A DNA stretch of 25,983 nucleotides, taken from contig JBNGCY010000032.1 in the NCBI GenBank assembly GCA_049975505.1, positions 1-25,983 on the forward strand, in the 5' to 3' direction. Source of the stretch: JAIVHC01 sp049975505 (GTDB lineage: Bacteria; Desulfobacterota; Desulfuromonadia; Desulfuromonadales; Desulfuromonadaceae). The notes beneath the pieces were generated by a model. It saw nothing but the letters and a program-made list of their open reading frames with translations, made no database searches and was not told where the DNA came from. The position numbers and the translations under genes were made by a program. Within the stretch, counting starts at the first letter, position 1; each line of letters starts with the position of its first letter. Shown here one piece after another: positions 24,897-25,983 of this stretch.

Positions 24897-25751
24897 ATGG
24901 GAATGCTGGCAAACTTTCTGGTTTTAGCCGGGGCGGCAATATTTATTGTTTCCCTCGCCCCGATCCGCCACCTGTATCGACGTCTGCCCAGCAGCCTGAG
25001 TCGGACCGCATGGACGTTTTTATCCGGCCTGATTATGTTCTTTTTCGCCGGTTATATCGCCTACGCGTGGATTTTCTGGAGCCAGGCCGAACATTGGCAC
25101 GATATGGTGGTTCCGGCCATTTTCTGTTCCGGGGCTGTCTTTGTCCTGGTGGTGTGCAGTCTTTCGGCGCGCACCGCTGATGATGTGCGGCGGCTGTGCC
25201 ACCTTGAGCACGAAAACATCACCGACCCGCTGATGGGGATATTCAATCGGCGCCATATGGATAAATGTCTGTGTCAGGAGGCCGCCAAGGCAAGGCGCTA
25301 TGGTCTGGGCTTATCCATTCTGCTCCTGGATGTGGATCATTTCAAAAAATTCAATGACACCTACGGGCATCAACTTGGTGACGAGGTGCTGCGCTCTCTG
25401 GCTAAAGTGATCCAAGGGTCGGTGCGCGATTTTGACTATGTGTTCCGCTATGGAGGCGAGGAGATTGTTGTTCTGCTTCCCTATACGGACCGCGACGGGG
25501 CCGTTGTTCTGGCAGAGCGCCTGCGTTGCTGGATCGAAGGGCGAACCCTGGTACCAGCTGACCCAAAAGGGAAGTTTCCGGATGTCAGGATTACTGTCAG
25601 TATCGGGTTGAGTACGTTCTGCCCCGATTGTGAAGATGAGATTAAGATGGTGGCGCGAGCCGATGAAGCCCTGTATGCGGCAAAGGAACAGGGGCGGAAT
25701 CGGGTGGTGTTTTCTCCGGGGCCGTGTCACAACGAAGAAGGGAAGGAATAG
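24897..25751 (+). CDS. Membrane-bound diguanylate cyclase (GGDEF)
   Basis: A 284-residue enzyme that makes cyclic di-GMP from two GTP. Three TM helices (about 5-23, 38-60, 70-88) form a small membrane sensor without a large periplasmic domain. The GGDEF domain covers about 105-274: NITDPLMGIFNRRHMD, LDVDHFKKFNDTYGHQLGD, and the active loop GGEEI at 186-190. The RxxD inhibitory site (R177-D180) sits five residues before it, so feedback control by product is expected. The motif set looks fully active. ATG 24897 has AGGGGAA six bases upstream. It may oppose the HD-GYP phosphodiesterase at the other end of the window, though the distance makes this only a guess. Confidence 0.92.
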   Translation: MGMLANFLVLAGAAIFIVSLAPIRHLYRRLPSSLSRTAWTFLSGLIMFFFAGYIAYAWIFWSQAEHWHDMVVPAIFCSGAVFVLVVCSLSARTADDVRRLCHLEHENITDPLMGIFNRRHMDKCLCQEAAKARRYGLGLSILLLDVDHFKKFNDTYGHQLGDEVLRSLAKVIQGSVRDFDYVFRYGGEEIVVLLPYTDRDGAVVLAERLRCWIEGRTLVPADPKGKFPDVRITVSIGLSTFCPDCEDEIKMVARADEALYAAKEQGRNRVVFSPGPCHNEEGKE

Positions 25752-25758
25752 AATATTG

Positions 25759-25774
25759 TGCGCTGATGAGCGCA
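25759..25774. terminator. Weak hairpin after the diguanylate cyclase gene
   Basis: A 6-bp stem TGCGCT/AGCGCA with loop GATG lies between the convergent cyclase and the partial - strand gene. No T-run follows, so termination is only suggested by position. Confidence 0.3.
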
Positions 25775-25807
25775 TGGGGAACGTCAGCGTCCTGGCACAT
25801 TTGCGTT

Positions 25808-25983
25808 TTAGCTACGTTCTCTGACCTGTTCCATCAATTTAGCATATCCTTCGGGATCTTCTTCGGGGCAGATTACCTCCATGGCAAAGTCGTTGTCACA
25901 CTGAGCACCTTCCTCGCCTTCTTCGCGCCCGCAACTACAGCTGATTCCCGCGAGTTTTGCCCCTTCACTGCTGCTGCAGGTTC
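25808..25983 (-). CDS. Unidentified cysteine-containing protein, C-terminal fragment (cut by window edge)
   Basis: On the - strand an open frame enters from the window end and stops at 25810-25808. The 57 visible residues are acidic and carry spaced cysteines: a Cys before a Ser run, then ISCSCGREEG, AQCDND and MEVICPEED, ending in KLMEQVRERS. The spacing C..12..C-S-C..11..C..8..C could bind a metal or form disulfides, but I do not recognise a family. Start and full length are outside the window. Confidence 0.55.
   Translation of the reverse strand, partial: TCSSSEGAKLAGISCSCGREEGEEGAQCDNDFAMEVICPEEDPEGYAKLMEQVRERS

Overview
The window reads as bacterial chromosome, most likely from a salt-tolerant or marine proteobacterium with moderately high GC. 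The guess rests on a Na+-type rotary ATPase operon, a KtrAB-type K+ uptake pair, a tripartite RND exporter with an outer-membrane lipoprotein (so Gram-negative), c-di-GMP genes and many short palindromic intergenic repeats. Genus cannot be fixed from sequence alone. I see no rRNA, tRNA, CRISPR array, phage gene or transposase.

Layout. (1) 1-6251, + strand: a signalling cluster with the tail of a histidine kinase, a stand-alone Hpt phosphotransfer protein, a membrane histidine kinase (dCache-like sensor, GAF, HisKA, HATPase) and two REC/HD-GYP-type response regulators. The first regulator has intact HD-GYP motifs and the second is degenerate. (2) 6301-8379, + strand: ktrB and ktrA, possibly read from the same transcript. 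(3) 8539-15629, - strand: a complete N-ATPase operon in the diagnostic order atpD-C-Q-R-B-E-F-A-G. There is no separate delta gene; the long b subunit carries a delta-like C-terminal domain. A sigma70-like promoter precedes atpD. Palindromic repeats sit between atpR and atpB and between atpB and atpE. (4) 15971-23138, + strand: outer-membrane factor, membrane-fusion protein and RND pump, followed tightly by a Nudix-family protein and an overlapping eIF2B/ribose-1,5-bisphosphate-isomerase-fold protein that lacks the family's catalytic cysteine. (5) 23139-23411: a cluster of palindromic repeats. (6) 23412-24608, - strand: an M24 (aminopeptidase P-like) peptidase. (7) 24897-25751, + strand: a membrane diguanylate cyclase, preceded by a perfect 36-bp tandem duplication. 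(8) 25808-25983, - strand: the C-terminal end of an unidentified cysteine-containing protein.

How the parts fit. The N-ATPase is expected to pump Na+ outward, and Ktr systems import K+ driven by membrane potential, often with Na+ dependence. The two convergent units therefore form a plausible salt-homeostasis island. The two-component and c-di-GMP genes upstream could tie envelope or osmotic sensing to c-di-GMP breakdown, with the diguanylate cyclase at the other end making it; this link is inference. The least understood items are the Nudix plus pseudo-isomerase pair behind the RND pump, and a helical C-terminal module shared by the Hpt protein and the neighbouring kinase.
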